A stretch of DNA of 64,000 nt, taken from Pogona vitticeps (lineage: Eukaryota > Chordata > Lepidosauria > Squamata > Agamidae). The translations under genes and the position numbers were made by a program. How positions within the stretch are numbered: the stretch's first letter is position 1; every line of letters begins with the position of its first letter. The notes below the pieces were generated by a model. It worked only from the letters and a program-made list of their open reading frames with translations. It searched no databases and was not told the origin of the DNA. Of the stretch, positions 1 to 10,800 are shown in pieces. Where the stretch lies: positions 203,981,501 to 204,045,500 of the forward strand of contig NC_135786.1 of the NCBI RefSeq assembly GCF_051106095.1. Direction: 5' to 3'.

Positions 1-206
1 GCAACAGCCCAGGATTCAGAGCTCTTCCCGAGCTCACCCCCAATGGTTTGGGTCAGGTAGGGGAGGAAGGCACTTCAGAGGAAGGAAAATAAAATAAAGA
101 AGTGAAAAATAGCAAGAAAAAAGTGCAAAGAAGTAAGGAAGCAAGCCGGGGCAGCGGCGGTAAAATCAGTATCCGCCTGCCACTGGCACCATCTTGAACA
201 GAACCA

Positions 207-236
207 TCTTACCATTCTGGCTGAAAGGAAGGGTGA
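207..236 (+). repeat. Direct repeat copy 1 (partner at 1079-1108)
   Basis: A 30-nt stretch with core CTTACCATT-TGGCTGAAAGG recurs about 870 bp downstream with two mismatches. The flanks do not align by eye, so this may be a decayed duplication or two pieces of one repeat family. Function unknown. Confidence 0.45.
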
Positions 237-1078
237 TGTCATGCAACTCATGAATTCAATTTAGTGCAAAATCTATTTTATTCATATATCATTTCCAGTC
301 CTAGACAAGATATGCCAACACAAATCAAACCAATTTACCTTTTAAGCAGAATGACCACAATAATTAATACATGGTGATTAAGTTATTACATTGGGAGAAT
401 ATTGGAAATCTCCCAAATAAAACAGTTCCTATATGTAACAAGGTTCCACAGCATAATATCAGATGGATAAAGGGGCACATGATGATATGTGAAGCCTGAT
501 AGGGTAACCATATATCCTACATAACAGATGACAGCCATCTATTTAAAGGCATCCCAAATGATATGTCTTATGGTGACACTAGATAATACATTCACATTTT
601 TAGAAACGATGCTCACCTAGATTTGTTGCAGTACATTATTTTTGTCACTCAAAAGTTTTGCATTCAGTTTGCTATATTTTATGATTAGCTACTGGCAGGT
701 AAACTTGGCCTTATTTTGTTAATATGATCCCTGAGGCTCATATCTCTGGATAGGTCCTGCTGTGAGAGGAAAGACATGTTAATAATAAAGAATACAAATT
801 CCTCTTGACATCCAGTTTGGCCCTCAACATAAGGAAGGGTTCTGTTTTCCTTCCTATTTCATCTTCTTGTGATAGCCTCTGAGGAAAGAATGAATGATTA
901 CTTACCCAATAGTGGAATAGTTTCCTGCATGCTTCAAGGGGAAAGAGTTTCCAGATTAAAATCTGTTGGGTACTAGGTCATCTCTTTATGTTGATGGTAA
1001 AGGCCAAAGAATGGCAATCCTGGCTTTGAGCATAAAACAAAACAAAATTGAAAACTGCTTATCTTTTTATTAGTTATG

Positions 1079-1108
1079 TCTTACCATTTTGGCTGAAAGG
1101 AAGGATGA
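1079..1108 (+). repeat. Direct repeat copy 2 (partner at 207-236)
   Basis: Second copy of the 30-nt element, same orientation, two mismatches to the first. Sequence beyond the 30 nt diverges at once. Confidence 0.45.
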
Positions 1109-3302
1109 CAACCTGTGAAGGATATGCCCCCTCTGAGGGGATGGGGATCATGAAAGACATCTCTATGTTGTCCATTGTTCAGTCTAATATTCCGAATCAA
1201 TATTCAAACAACACATTTATTGAAAACTATTTACATTATTTTTCCACCATGAAGGCCTCCACATAATGGCAACAATAGTGGTATTAGCTGGAATTCAAGG
1301 TGTCCCTTCTTGGAATTGAGGGGGAGGTTACCTTCACTACCCATCTTAACCCTACCATCCTCAACACCACCAAAACTCACAAACTTTTATCCTCTCTTCC
1401 CTGATGTCATTTACCACCTGGCACAACAGCCTGCACTGCAGTTTATGGAGGAAACACCACTGTTGGGTTGGTGCCAAATCCTCGTCTAATTGACTTATAT
1501 CATCTCCTGGGTGACTCATAGCTTGATTTTCATTTTTTTTTCAGGCTGCTCCTGCTCCTCCAAGGTGATGTCTTCCAGGTAGTCCAGTATGAAGTCAACT
1601 AGAGGGGAGCTGTGTTTAGACTCTACAAAGCCAGCACAAAGCCAGCACATATAGTAGAGTTTAGCTCATCCCCTCTCCACTTGGGGACATCAGCCCAATC
1701 TTCTATTTCACTCTCCTCCTCCTGTTTCTTCCCGCTGACTTTTACTTTTACTGCCCCCAACTTTTACTTAGTCTCTCTTATATAGTCCACTTGGTGGGAT
1801 ATATTTTTGGCAGACCTTTTCCTACATTTCAGTTCTTCCTGCCCATCCCAGTCTCTCCAGCTTCTGGGCTCCATTGGCACATTTAGTTCTGGGCAATGCC
1901 ATGGAGAAGTGGCCTAATGCATAGCTTCTGTAGAGGCCTCTGGAGGATCAGAGGGATAATGAGGTCAACCCCTCACAAGCACCAAAGTTCATCTGGTCAC
2001 ACTGCCCCAAAATCACAGGTAACCTTAGATGTTCCAAGTCCCTGATCAACCTCTAACCACTACACCAAGTTCCCACACTGTTCAAGAAACAAGTGGTAGG
2101 ACTTGTATAGAATAGCCTCAAGAACTTGTCTTTTAGTTTCAAACAACACTGAGAGGCATAACCGTGCCATGACTCTAACATTCATCTGTCTGTTTGTTCC
2201 AATAACTTGGAGAGTTCTCAGGAATGCTGTGTCAGGTTTTCAAGACAAAAATTGACTACAGAGATTGGCATTCTTGATGCAAAATTGCATGGCAGAGGAA
2301 CCTCCCATCTAAATGGCATGTTTGAAGACTGAGCCGCCAAAGGAAAATCCTTGTGGAAAATTCCCCCTGACTTTAGTGATTACTGGGAACAAGTCATGTC
2401 AACAAGAGAGATTATAAACAATTTACTTTAGCACACATGCACGTGCACACACCACTCAAAGAAAAAGATGTCCACTAAACTGTCTGCTCAAATTACTCTC
2501 TTCTGATAAAACAGATGACTAAATTATATGTTTATTGTTACAGAAAACATAGCAATGAACAACAAATGCTTACAAATGAAATTTAACTTGAGGAGGCCTG
2601 CTCCAGCCCAAGACGCCAAATCAATTTTATATTAGCAGTAATGGAGAAACAGGGATTCTGTGACATTGTTTATTTACTGACCCTGAGAATTTATTTTGGA
2701 TAATTCCACATAAACACATGGACAGCTCCAAGAAACCTGGTCTAAAATTATAATTCCCTTCGATACTGAGCAAGATCCTTCCAGAAAAGTAAACTGAGAG
2801 CAAATCACAAGCAGTTTACATTGCTGGAAATATTCATGCCATGGAAGGAAAATTGACTGCTGTGGTGTTAGATTTGCCCTTTAGAGAAATACTACATGAA
2901 TACAATTCTGTTAATTAGAAGGGTGCTAAAAATGTGAATTTTCCGGAGGAAACCAGAGCAACATACATGGCTCGCAAGTTTGCTCATATGCTTGTCAAAA
3001 GGGTGTACAAATCCTATGGTATTATTTCAGAAGCCGTAGAATTGTCTCCAGTCTCTATCCTTCTTCAGCTGACTGCAGTAATGATATGATGCCATTTGTT
3101 GCTAATGGTTAAGTGCATGTCTGCATCTTCTAGTTTATATATACAAACGTATGTGGCAAAGTGCCTTAAAGCATAATATTCATATTTGGGATTATAGGTT
3201 CTACTGAACTTTGTAAAATTTACGTGCTTAAACATGAATATTAACTGTGTTATGTGTTGTCAAGTGGGAATAGAACTATAGCAGTCCTAACAATATTGCA
3301 TA

Positions 3303-3352
3303 TCTAGAAAGGGTCACCATAGGTCTGAATTGACTTGGTAGCACATAATTGT
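3303..3352 (+). mobile_element. Short 3' tail fragment of a BovB-type element
   Basis: The pattern GGGTCACCATAGGTCTGAA followed by TTGACTTGGTAGCACATAA matches the tail GGGTCGCCATAAGTCGGAA..CGACTTGACGGCACATAAC recalled from squamate BovB-linked repeats. The same tail occurs at 48.70, 56.2 and 61.35 kb in this window. Only about 50 bp remain, so it is a strongly 5'-truncated copy of either the LINE or a SINE using that tail. Confidence 0.5.
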
Positions 3353-3360
3353 TATCAATA

Positions 3361-3480
3361 GGACTTTGAAGATATTTAAGAAGTCATTTCATCAATTCCA
3401 CTTGGTAAAACCTCTCCTTGGTTGAGTGGGGATTTGAACCGAGATCTAAGTTTTGGTCCATATGCTATTCACTGTAAAAC
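3361..3480 (-). mobile_element. Decayed tRNA-derived SINE
   Basis: Read on the minus strand, the segment contains GGTTCAAATCCCCACTC, a recognisable B box and T-arm-like stretch. The plus-strand words GATATTTAAGA and TGAGTGGGGATTT recur at 63.86-63.95 kb in the same order, so the two are copies of one family. The A box is not clear. Boundaries are approximate. Confidence 0.4.
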
Positions 3481-4368
3481 AAACCACAATTCAAGTCATA
3501 CAAACCTCCACTACACAAACTCACAAGCTTGCTCTGTGCAAACTATTAATTTTGTCTCCCCTGTTCTGGAATCCCAGCTTACCCCTCACTCTCATTTGGT
3601 GCCTTCCACATGTTTTAGATCTGGACTCCCACTTGTCCTGGCCAGCCAATGGGCAAGAGTGCTGGGAGTTTTAGTTAACAACATCTGGAGGTGATCTGGC
3701 TGTTTTAGCCAGTGTTATTGTCAGGGTATAGCTAGTCCTGACTTCAAGCTTCTTATAGCTGTATGAGAGCACAGCTATGACATTGTGCAGCAGAGCAAAT
3801 CAACATTCTACGAGGCAATTCTAAAAATGGGGGCAGACCAAACAAAAAAAAAATTATAACTTTGAAACTGAACTTCAGATCATCACCAAATTTGGTATCT
3901 TGTAGCAGACAGTCTGCACTTAGTCTGTGACAAATCTAGATGATTTTGGACATAGGGTGTTTGAGTTATGATTTTTAAAATTAAAACTATCTACCATTCA
4001 GACATTGGCAACCCAAATGGTCCCAGATTTAAAATAGATGAAATAATTTAAAAGACCAATCTTGCTTATTTTGAAAGAAAACTGTTGGCTTCACTGGCTT
4101 CTTTCATTTGGGAGAAATTCAGGCTGCAAGGATTTAAATATTGATACTCAAAAAAGGCCTTTCACATTGGAAAAATAACAACTTCATTATAACACTGAGC
4201 TTGTGTGGTACAGTCTTGCCACGAAGAGCATTGTGAAATGATACATTGTTTACAGTCATAGGCAGGGGAGGTAGATATTTGGAAAGCTGCAGGGGAAATA
4301 AATGTCATAGAAAAAGACTAAAAAGACATTTTAAAAAAAAAATAAGTACAGGTTTGCTTTAAAGAAAG
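3481..4368. other. No feature recognised
   Basis: AT-rich sequence without a recognisable frame, RNA gene or transposon end. It contains only a short A-run and scattered simple sequence. Confidence 0.5.
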
Positions 4369-4381
4369 TAATGGGGTGACA

Positions 4382-4727
4382 GTGGGGACGTGGTGGCGCT
4401 GTGGGCTAAACCGCAGAAGCCTGTGCTGCAGGGTCAGAAGACCAAGCAGTCGTAAGATCGAATCCACGTGACAGAGTGAGCGCCCGTTGCTTGTCCCAGC
4501 TCCCGCCAACCTAGCGGTTCGAAAGCATGCAAATGCGAGTAGATAAACAGGTACCATCTCGGTGGGAAGGTAAACAACGTTCCGTGTCTAAATCACACTA
4601 GCCATGTGACCACGGAAAGATTGTCTTCGGACAAAACGCTGGCTCTATGGCTTGAAGAGCGGGATGAGCGCCGCCCCCTAGAGTCGGACACGACTGGACA
4701 AAAATTGTCAAGGGGAACCTTTACCTT
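4382..4727 (+). mobile_element. Sauria SINE, full length (copy A)
   Basis: A tRNA-derived SINE beginning GGGACGTGGTGGCGCTGTGG, with a B box AGATCGAATCC at 4455-4465. A unique middle is followed by a BovB-like 3' end, GAGTCGGACACGACTGGACA, and the tail GGGAACCTTTACCTTT. It is flanked by a 13-bp target duplication, TAATGGGGTGACA at 4369-4381 and TAATGGAGTGACA at 4728-4740, with one mismatch. The copy at 30.8 kb differs at only a few sites, so this copy is young. Pol III would transcribe it from the internal A/B boxes and BovB machinery would copy it (family knowledge). The long frame crossing it is not a gene. Confidence 0.92.
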
Positions 4728-4831
4728 TAATGGAGTGACAATCCTTCAGAAAGGGGAGCATTTTGCCATGTATTTTCAGGGAATTAGCATACAATTTTGT
4801 AAAGAATATTTAAAGTATTTCCCCCTTTTGT

Positions 4832-4893
4832 TTGTTTGTTTAGTTGTTTGGTCGTGTCCAACTCTTCGTGACCCCATGGACCAGAGCACAGAA
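4832..4893 (-). mobile_element. BovB LINE 3'-end fragment
   Basis: GGTCGTGTCCAACTCTTCGTGACCCCATGGACCAGAGCAC is the reverse complement of the conserved 3' end of BovB (RTE clade), and the same end lies in the SINE just upstream in the opposite orientation. Only about 60 bp survive, a typical 5'-truncated insertion. No target duplication was found. Confidence 0.7.
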
Positions 4894-5017
4894 AAACAGA
4901 TAGCAGTTGTGTTTTGTTCTACCACTTTCAGTAACATTCTCTCAAGATTTCTGAGATCAAACAGCCTCCACACATACATTTTCAAAGAGAGAATCAATTG
5001 TAATCCTATGGATGTGC

Positions 5018-5890
5018 TTACGTGGTGGTGCTGCAGGTTAAACCACAGAAGCCTCTGTGCTTGTCATGTTCCCAGGGGTTTCAACAGCAAAGTCCAATAA
5101 ATCAGTCCAGTATTAGAAGTTCAGAGGATGCAGAGCCAATACCAAAATGCCAAAGCCAAATCACAAACCATGAACCGAGGTCAGGGTCCAAAGCCAAATC
5201 ACACAACATAGTACAAGGTCAGAGTCCAAAGCCAAGGGTCCAGACAACAAGGTTCAAGGTAGTCAGGAGCATGGATGCAAGCCAGAGATCTGACTTACTG
5301 CTTCCACAGGCTTCCCAGCTGGCTGGGAGCTGATTATATAGCAAAACAGTTATTGAACTGCTGGAAGCCTTTCATCCTGTTAAAACTCAGGACTAGCTGA
5401 CCGGATGTTTCTGCAGGCAGCATTCAAGCAATCCCCAGACCTTTGCATCATAAGTCTTTGCCGAAGTCTAGCCCTTACCCTGGCTACTGGGGGAGGAGAA
5501 TCTGGTGGCGATTCAGCTGTCTGTGCTTCTAATCGCTCAGCATTCTCCTCAGCTGTAGTTAACCCCTCAGGTTCCGGATCTTTGGCTGAACTCATGACAG
5601 TGCTGAAAGGTCAGAAGACTAGCAGTTGTAAGATTGAATCCATGTGATGGAGTGAGCTACTGTTGCTTGTCCAGCTTCTGCCTAACAGTTCGAAAGCATG
5701 CAGCCTAGCAGTTTGAAATCATGCAAATGCGAGTACATAAATAGGTACCATGGGAAGGTAACAGTTTTCTGTGTCGCACTGGCCATGCGACAATGGAAAC
5801 TGTCTATGGAAAACACTGGCTTGGAAACTGGGATGAGCACTGTCCCCTAGAGTTGGACATGACTGGACTAAATGTCAGCGGGAACCTTTC
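5018..5890 (+). mobile_element. Sauria SINE (copy B), split by a solo LTR
   Basis: The 5' end, TACGTGGTGGTGCTGCAGG to GCCTCTGTGCT, lies at 5018-5061. The rest resumes at 5600 with AGGTCAGAAGACTAGCAG and runs through a B-box-like AGATTGAATCC and a BovB-like end, GAGTTGGACATGACTGGAC, to GGGAACCTTT near 5890. The SINE is clearly more diverged than copies A and C and includes a local duplication around AGCATGCA/AATCATGCA. It was therefore in place before the LTR element that interrupts it. Confidence 0.85.
5062..5599 (-). mobile_element. Solo LTR of a Ty3/Gypsy-like retrotransposon
   Basis: A 538-bp segment with ends TGTCATG...CATGACA, an inverted terminal pair with the canonical TG/CA. It sits inside Sauria SINE copy B and is flanked by a perfect 5-bp target duplication, GTGCT at 5057-5061 and 5600-5604. 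On the minus strand a TATA-like GCTATATAATC lies mid-LTR and runs of TTTGGACTCTGAC/TTGGCTTTGG type follow, which is why I orient it minus. No internal region is present, so it is a fossil left by LTR-LTR recombination. Assignment to Ty3/Gypsy is from general resemblance and is less certain than the LTR call. It is younger than the SINE it splits. Confidence 0.85.
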
Positions 5891-5892
5891 GT

Positions 5893-5979
5893 CGTCGTAT
5901 AGTCGTTTAGTCGTGTCTGACTTTTCGTGATCCCATGGACCAGAATATGCCAGGCCTTCCTATCTTCCACTGCCTCCCA
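5893..5979 (-). mobile_element. BovB LINE 3'-end fragment, tail to tail with SINE copy B
   Basis: AGTCGTTTAGTCGTGTCTGAC through GTGATCCCATGGACCAG, CCAGGCCTTCC and CTTCCACTGCCTCCC is the BovB 3' end in reverse orientation. It abuts the 3' tail of SINE copy B, so the two related tails meet as an imperfect inverted repeat. Confidence 0.72.
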
Positions 5980-5990
5980 CCTAAAAGAGT

Positions 5991-6026
5991 AAATCAGCTA
6001 AATGTAGATGGGAACCTTTACCTTTA
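5991..6026 (+). mobile_element. 36-bp tail-only retro-insertion (SINE/BovB type)
   Basis: The insert ends GATGGGAACCTTTACCTTTA, the Sauria SINE tail. It is flanked by an 11-bp direct repeat, CCTAAAAGAGT at 5980-5990 and 6027-6037. This is what an extreme 5' truncation during target-primed reverse transcription leaves. Confidence 0.7.
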
Positions 6027-6037
6027 CCTAAAAGAGT

Positions 6038-6605
6038 CGTTTGACACAGAGGGACTGCAGCTTCATCCTGTGATGCCCAAGCCTCCCTAAGAAGCGCCTA
6101 GCATTCGGTCAGAGAGTTCGACAGGCATTTACCTACCACCATTGCACTGGGGCAAGTCCCAAGACCTCAGCAGTGCATAGCCTCAGCCCTTTGAACAAGT
6201 GTGACCTTAAAAGAACATTTTACTTTCACCCAGTACTTTTCAAGTAGAGACACATGGGCTTTGTGATTCCTTAGAACTCACAACAGCTCAGTCATGTAGG
6301 ACTCTTAAAGGCAGCTAGTTTGTGGTGCTCTCCACCACCTGGATTTAGCCTGCTGTTCAAGAGACCAGTCCTTTTGTAAGAATTTTTATAATTAATTTTT
6401 ATTAGAAAAATAGAGTTTCACAGAATCAGTTTATATTGCACAAGCTTTAGCATAAAGAACATATTCAAAGATCATTACAGTTAAATAAAACAACTATTTC
6501 CCATTAAAATAAATAACACTACTAACCTGGGCTAAGGTGGGCTAGCCCCACCTCCTTCTTTCTCTCCACTTACATCCTTTCTTCTTCAAGCCACATACTC
6601 AAACC
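6038..6605. other. No feature recognised
   Basis: About 570 bp without a recognisable frame or repeat family that I can name. It could include older LINE 3' sequence continuing from the BovB fragment to its left. Confidence 0.4.
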
Positions 6606-6990
<385 letters not shown>

Positions 6991-7012
6991 ATTGTTGTTG
7001 TTGTTGTTGTTA

Positions 7013-7051
7013 TTATCTGGTCAATTACGACCACTCTAGGCGTCTAACAAC
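7013..7051 (-). mobile_element. Second L2-type 3' tail, opposite orientation
   Basis: On the minus strand GTTGTTAGACGCCTAGAGTGG aligns with the tail at 6776-6832, followed by an (AAC)n run. The two tails converge on the microsatellite between them. Confidence 0.5.
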
Positions 7052-7502
7052 TCTCTCCCCCATCAACATGGAATCAAAATCCAGAACAGAACTGGATTTC
7101 CTTTTCTTCTCACATAACCCATTGTCCATTTTCTACATTCTCTAACTCCTCCCTTCTTCTTGGCAATTCTGGCTGTTAACCAATTAGCCTCAAGGGTTAA
7201 CCTTCCTCCTCCCTTAATTCCCATGAAAATCAAGGTGTTTTATCTCTTCTCCAGTTAGCTCAGAACTTAAACCCCAATTTAAAAAACCCAGGAATACCAT
7301 TCTTTAAAAATCCTCCAGTTTATGAATGTGAGTTATTATGCTTCAGCATTCATGATAAATAAAACCACAGGAAATGACCCAATATTGCTGCACAATGTCG
7401 TGCCAGCATTGCCAACAGGAAAAAGTATATCAAACATAGATAGCAAAGGGCAGACTGAATGTTGCTAACACCACCAATGGCAGCAGTCAAGATGGTCTAC
7501 AG

Positions 7503-7796
7503 CAGGGGTGGGCAATTTCTATAGGGGGGCCACATGAAAAATCTGAACTGTGTTTGGGGGCTGAACCAACTTTACTTAAAAATAAAATGGAACAGTGATG
7601 TTATGATTATTTTTATTTTAAACTTGTTCATCTTCACAAATACTAAAGAGGTATTTTGCGGTATGTTAAAGATAAGCAACTGATCAACTTTAGAGAAAAA
7701 GTTATAAACGGTTTTGATGTTCAAACTGTCCGTGGGCCAGACAGGAGTGGCTCGCGGGCTGTATGTGGCCCTTGGGCCGCACTTTGCCCAGGTCTG
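7503..7796. mobile_element. Non-autonomous hAT element (MITE), 294 bp
   Basis: The ends CAGGGGTGGGCAA and, reversed, CAGACCTGGGCAA are imperfect terminal inverted repeats of hAT type. An exact 8-bp target duplication, GTCTACAG, lies at 7495-7502 and 7797-7804. The interior has no transposase frame and carries the GGGCCGCACTTTGCCCA motif usual near hAT ends. It would have been moved in trans by a hAT transposase (family knowledge). Confidence 0.9.
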
Positions 7797-7804
7797 GTCT
7801 ACAG

Positions 7805-10800
7805 GATACCCTTTTGTGCTTAATATGCTTCAAATAGAGACACCAGAAGCAGACTCCTTTTTTCATCAGTTAACCGCTTCTTATCCACACACAAAGCAAT
7901 TGTCAGGGCTGTTTTTCAACATGTTAAATAAGCATGGGGAACAATACAGAGACCTGATAGACTCCAAAGACTACTGGAGCAATCCCTCGCATCATTTTCA
8001 GAATTTTTCTTCAAGAAGGACTGAGGCCACCATGAACCTCCCAGCACCATTCGAGAGATGTGATTGAGAAGGCGAATAATATATAAAATTTTACACAAAC
8101 ACTCTGTTGTTTAATTCCTGGTGCAGACTATCTACCAATGCAATAGCTGACTCATATCTAGGCCTGAAGCTATTGTCCATGCTTAACTGGGATTCTCGGA
8201 GACTAACTTTTCTGAGTTCTGCTTTACCACAAAATGTGTGTGCTGGTTACACATTCTTGTTGAAACAGAGATCTGTTTTACTTCAGCAGGGAAAGCCACA
8301 CCCATATCATTTCAGAACACAGAGGGGGAACATCTGTTGTTTGAAATGGAGTCAAATTTTCTGATACTTATCAACAGTTACACTTTCTTGGACAGACAGA
8401 TGATAAATGATAATTTGCAAATTGTCTTCCAGGATGGCTCAACTCTTTGCAGGAGGACCCCAAGTTCAAAAAGAATGGTTGATGAGCCAACAAGAACAGC
8501 TGGGGCTAGTTAACAAGGGAAGGATTAAGCAGAATGGTTGGAAGATAATGCCGAGCTCTGTAGGCAAATAATTTTGGAATTGTAAACATGTTGAGAACAT
8601 GCTGTAATCCTATGGAAGTGCTTACGGATATTTCATACCTAATCCACCTACATTTGTCAGGGAGTATCCACATTGATGAGGACCTAGAGGTGATCCTGCT
8701 TTTTTAGAGTATCCAGGCTTTCTACTTGAATATATACAGGCTTTCAGATGTAATGATTAAGCATAGGAAAGTTAGCAATTTTTATTTATTTAAAATATAT
8801 TCTACTACAAAGTGAGTTAAAATAAAGGGACCAAAGTATTGGGTAATGTTGGCACTACCATTAGACAGAACAATAGGTGGTTGAAGGCAATACTGTCAGA
8901 CTTCCAGTCATTCTTCTTCAACCTCATAGTTTTTCTTTTCTCTTAGAGGATAGAACTAATATATCATATAAAGTATTGCTTGCTACACAATGGAAGCCCA
9001 TTGCCACAGTTGAAATAATGTCAGCTTCCAGTCAAATTCAGTTTCTGCACATGGAATCTGGAAAAGGGCACGTCACCTCAGAATGCCAATTGTCTTGAAT
9101 TCATATCAAACTTTGGATTGTTAGTTGAATTGATGTGGCTGCCCTACCCTTTCAAGAGAATTACATTGAAGTACTTCAGCTAGAAATCAGAATCTCATGT
9201 TTGCATTTCCTTCCTTCCTTCTTTAAGACATACAGGAGTATAAATAGTATTTCTTTTCATTTTAAGATTGGATTGTCCTAAGCTATTGAAAGAGGTTCTC
9301 ACACTCCAGGTAGGTTGTGAGAAGTTTGGACTGCAGCTTCAATCAACTTTACCTAATATGACCAATGACAAGGAATCATGGGAATGGAAGTCCAAATTGT
9401 TGGAAGGCCCCATGTTAGAAAAGCTCACACAAATGATACTAGGACATACTGGAGGCCTTTAATTTTAAACTCAAAATATGTTGTGCCATTCACTTCAGCC
9501 AATAAATCTCTTGCAGAAACTCTTGATGACTTCTTCCACTAATGTGCCCTTTATTTGGTAAATATCTTCTCTGTTTGTACCATTTCTCTTCATAGTTTTT
9601 TTTAAGCCAAGTATTTTTTCTTTGTTGTCCCACATCCAGATCAAAAATTCTCTCCTGTTTCCAGGTACTTTTGTTTTGTTCAGGTGATAATTAAATTTCC
9701 AAGCTGCTTTCCACTATGGCTGGCAGTAGGAATGACAATTCCCAGAGGACAATAACACAAACAGGTGCACATGTCTGTACATGTGCTCTGTCAGAGCACA
9801 GGTGTCAACATTCAGAGCCAGGAGAGAATTCTTAGAAATCCGATTTGTTTACTGAGAAAGTTCTCCCATCACTATGAAGAAAAATGATCATGCCAACAAC
9901 TGGGAACTGCTCTGCCCTGTTGCAGTTTTCATTTGATTTGCACCTCAGTTTCCAGGACCAGATAAGAGCTGATTCACAGTTAAGACAAAGTGCTTAGCTG
10001 TAAAAAGAGGCACCCCACCTTCCCTTGTGAACAGGTTTAATGGTCTTGTTTGATGGCCTTACACTATGTTAACAACTGGATTACTGGAACATAGTTTATG
10101 TTTAATTCACAAGGATGTGATTAGCATTTAAGATGTCATCCCAAATGAATAGTTTCATTGTCTGAGAAAGTAGTATTTAAGGACAATTTCCCAGTCATTT
10201 ATATATTTATCCTGCCTGGCATTTGGAAGAGTTACTCTTCAGAGGGCAAACCCCAGACTCCCTCAGGCGGAATGCTGGGTGGAAGTTGTAGTGCAAAAAG
10301 TAAGTTTTCCAAGCTCTGACCCTCCTAATCTGGTGGTGATTTTCCAGTACTGAAGTCCTCCATCCTGGGGCTCCCAAAGGCTTCCCACAGGCGAAAGAGA
10401 TCCCTAGGGAGCCTCAGAACTGAAGGATAGAATTTTTAAAATTTAATTTAATCAGAGATTTCTGTTGCTGGAAAATGAGATAATCTGTTTTATGTGGTAC
10501 AAACTTACTGCAACAGCATTTGAACTACTAAATTCAATCCCCCTTAGCAGGACATATACCTGAATGAGCACCTTACAAAGTCAAGTCATACTAAAGAGCC
10601 ATACCTTATCCCTTAGACAAGTAAATGTGGCATTTCATTAGTGCTTCTGAAAGGACATCATATCTTTTTAAAAGAAATAATTGCATGAAACATCTCTTCA
10701 GATGTACTATAAGTATCTGCCTAATCAAGTTTTTTCCCCCTATTCTTTCTGTTCTCATTTTTTGCTGTTTTCCAGTTCATCCTTTTCTCTGGATAGCACC

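Larger units (their letters stand above)
1..3302. other. No gene recognised; AT-rich unique-looking DNA
   Basis: No reading frame here resembles a known protein, and the longest frames are short with no domain signature. I see no transposon end, tRNA or snRNA motif. The only internal structure noticed is a 30-nt direct repeat, listed separately. An intron or intergenic spacer would look like this. Confidence 0.5.

Noticed and set aside
4606-5100. 164-codon frame
   Set aside because: It runs through a Sauria SINE, a BovB end and the edge of the solo LTR, so it cannot be a single gene.
5062-5599. Host promoter because of the TATA-like sequence
   Set aside because: The TATA lies inside a segment with LTR ends and a 5-bp target duplication within a SINE.
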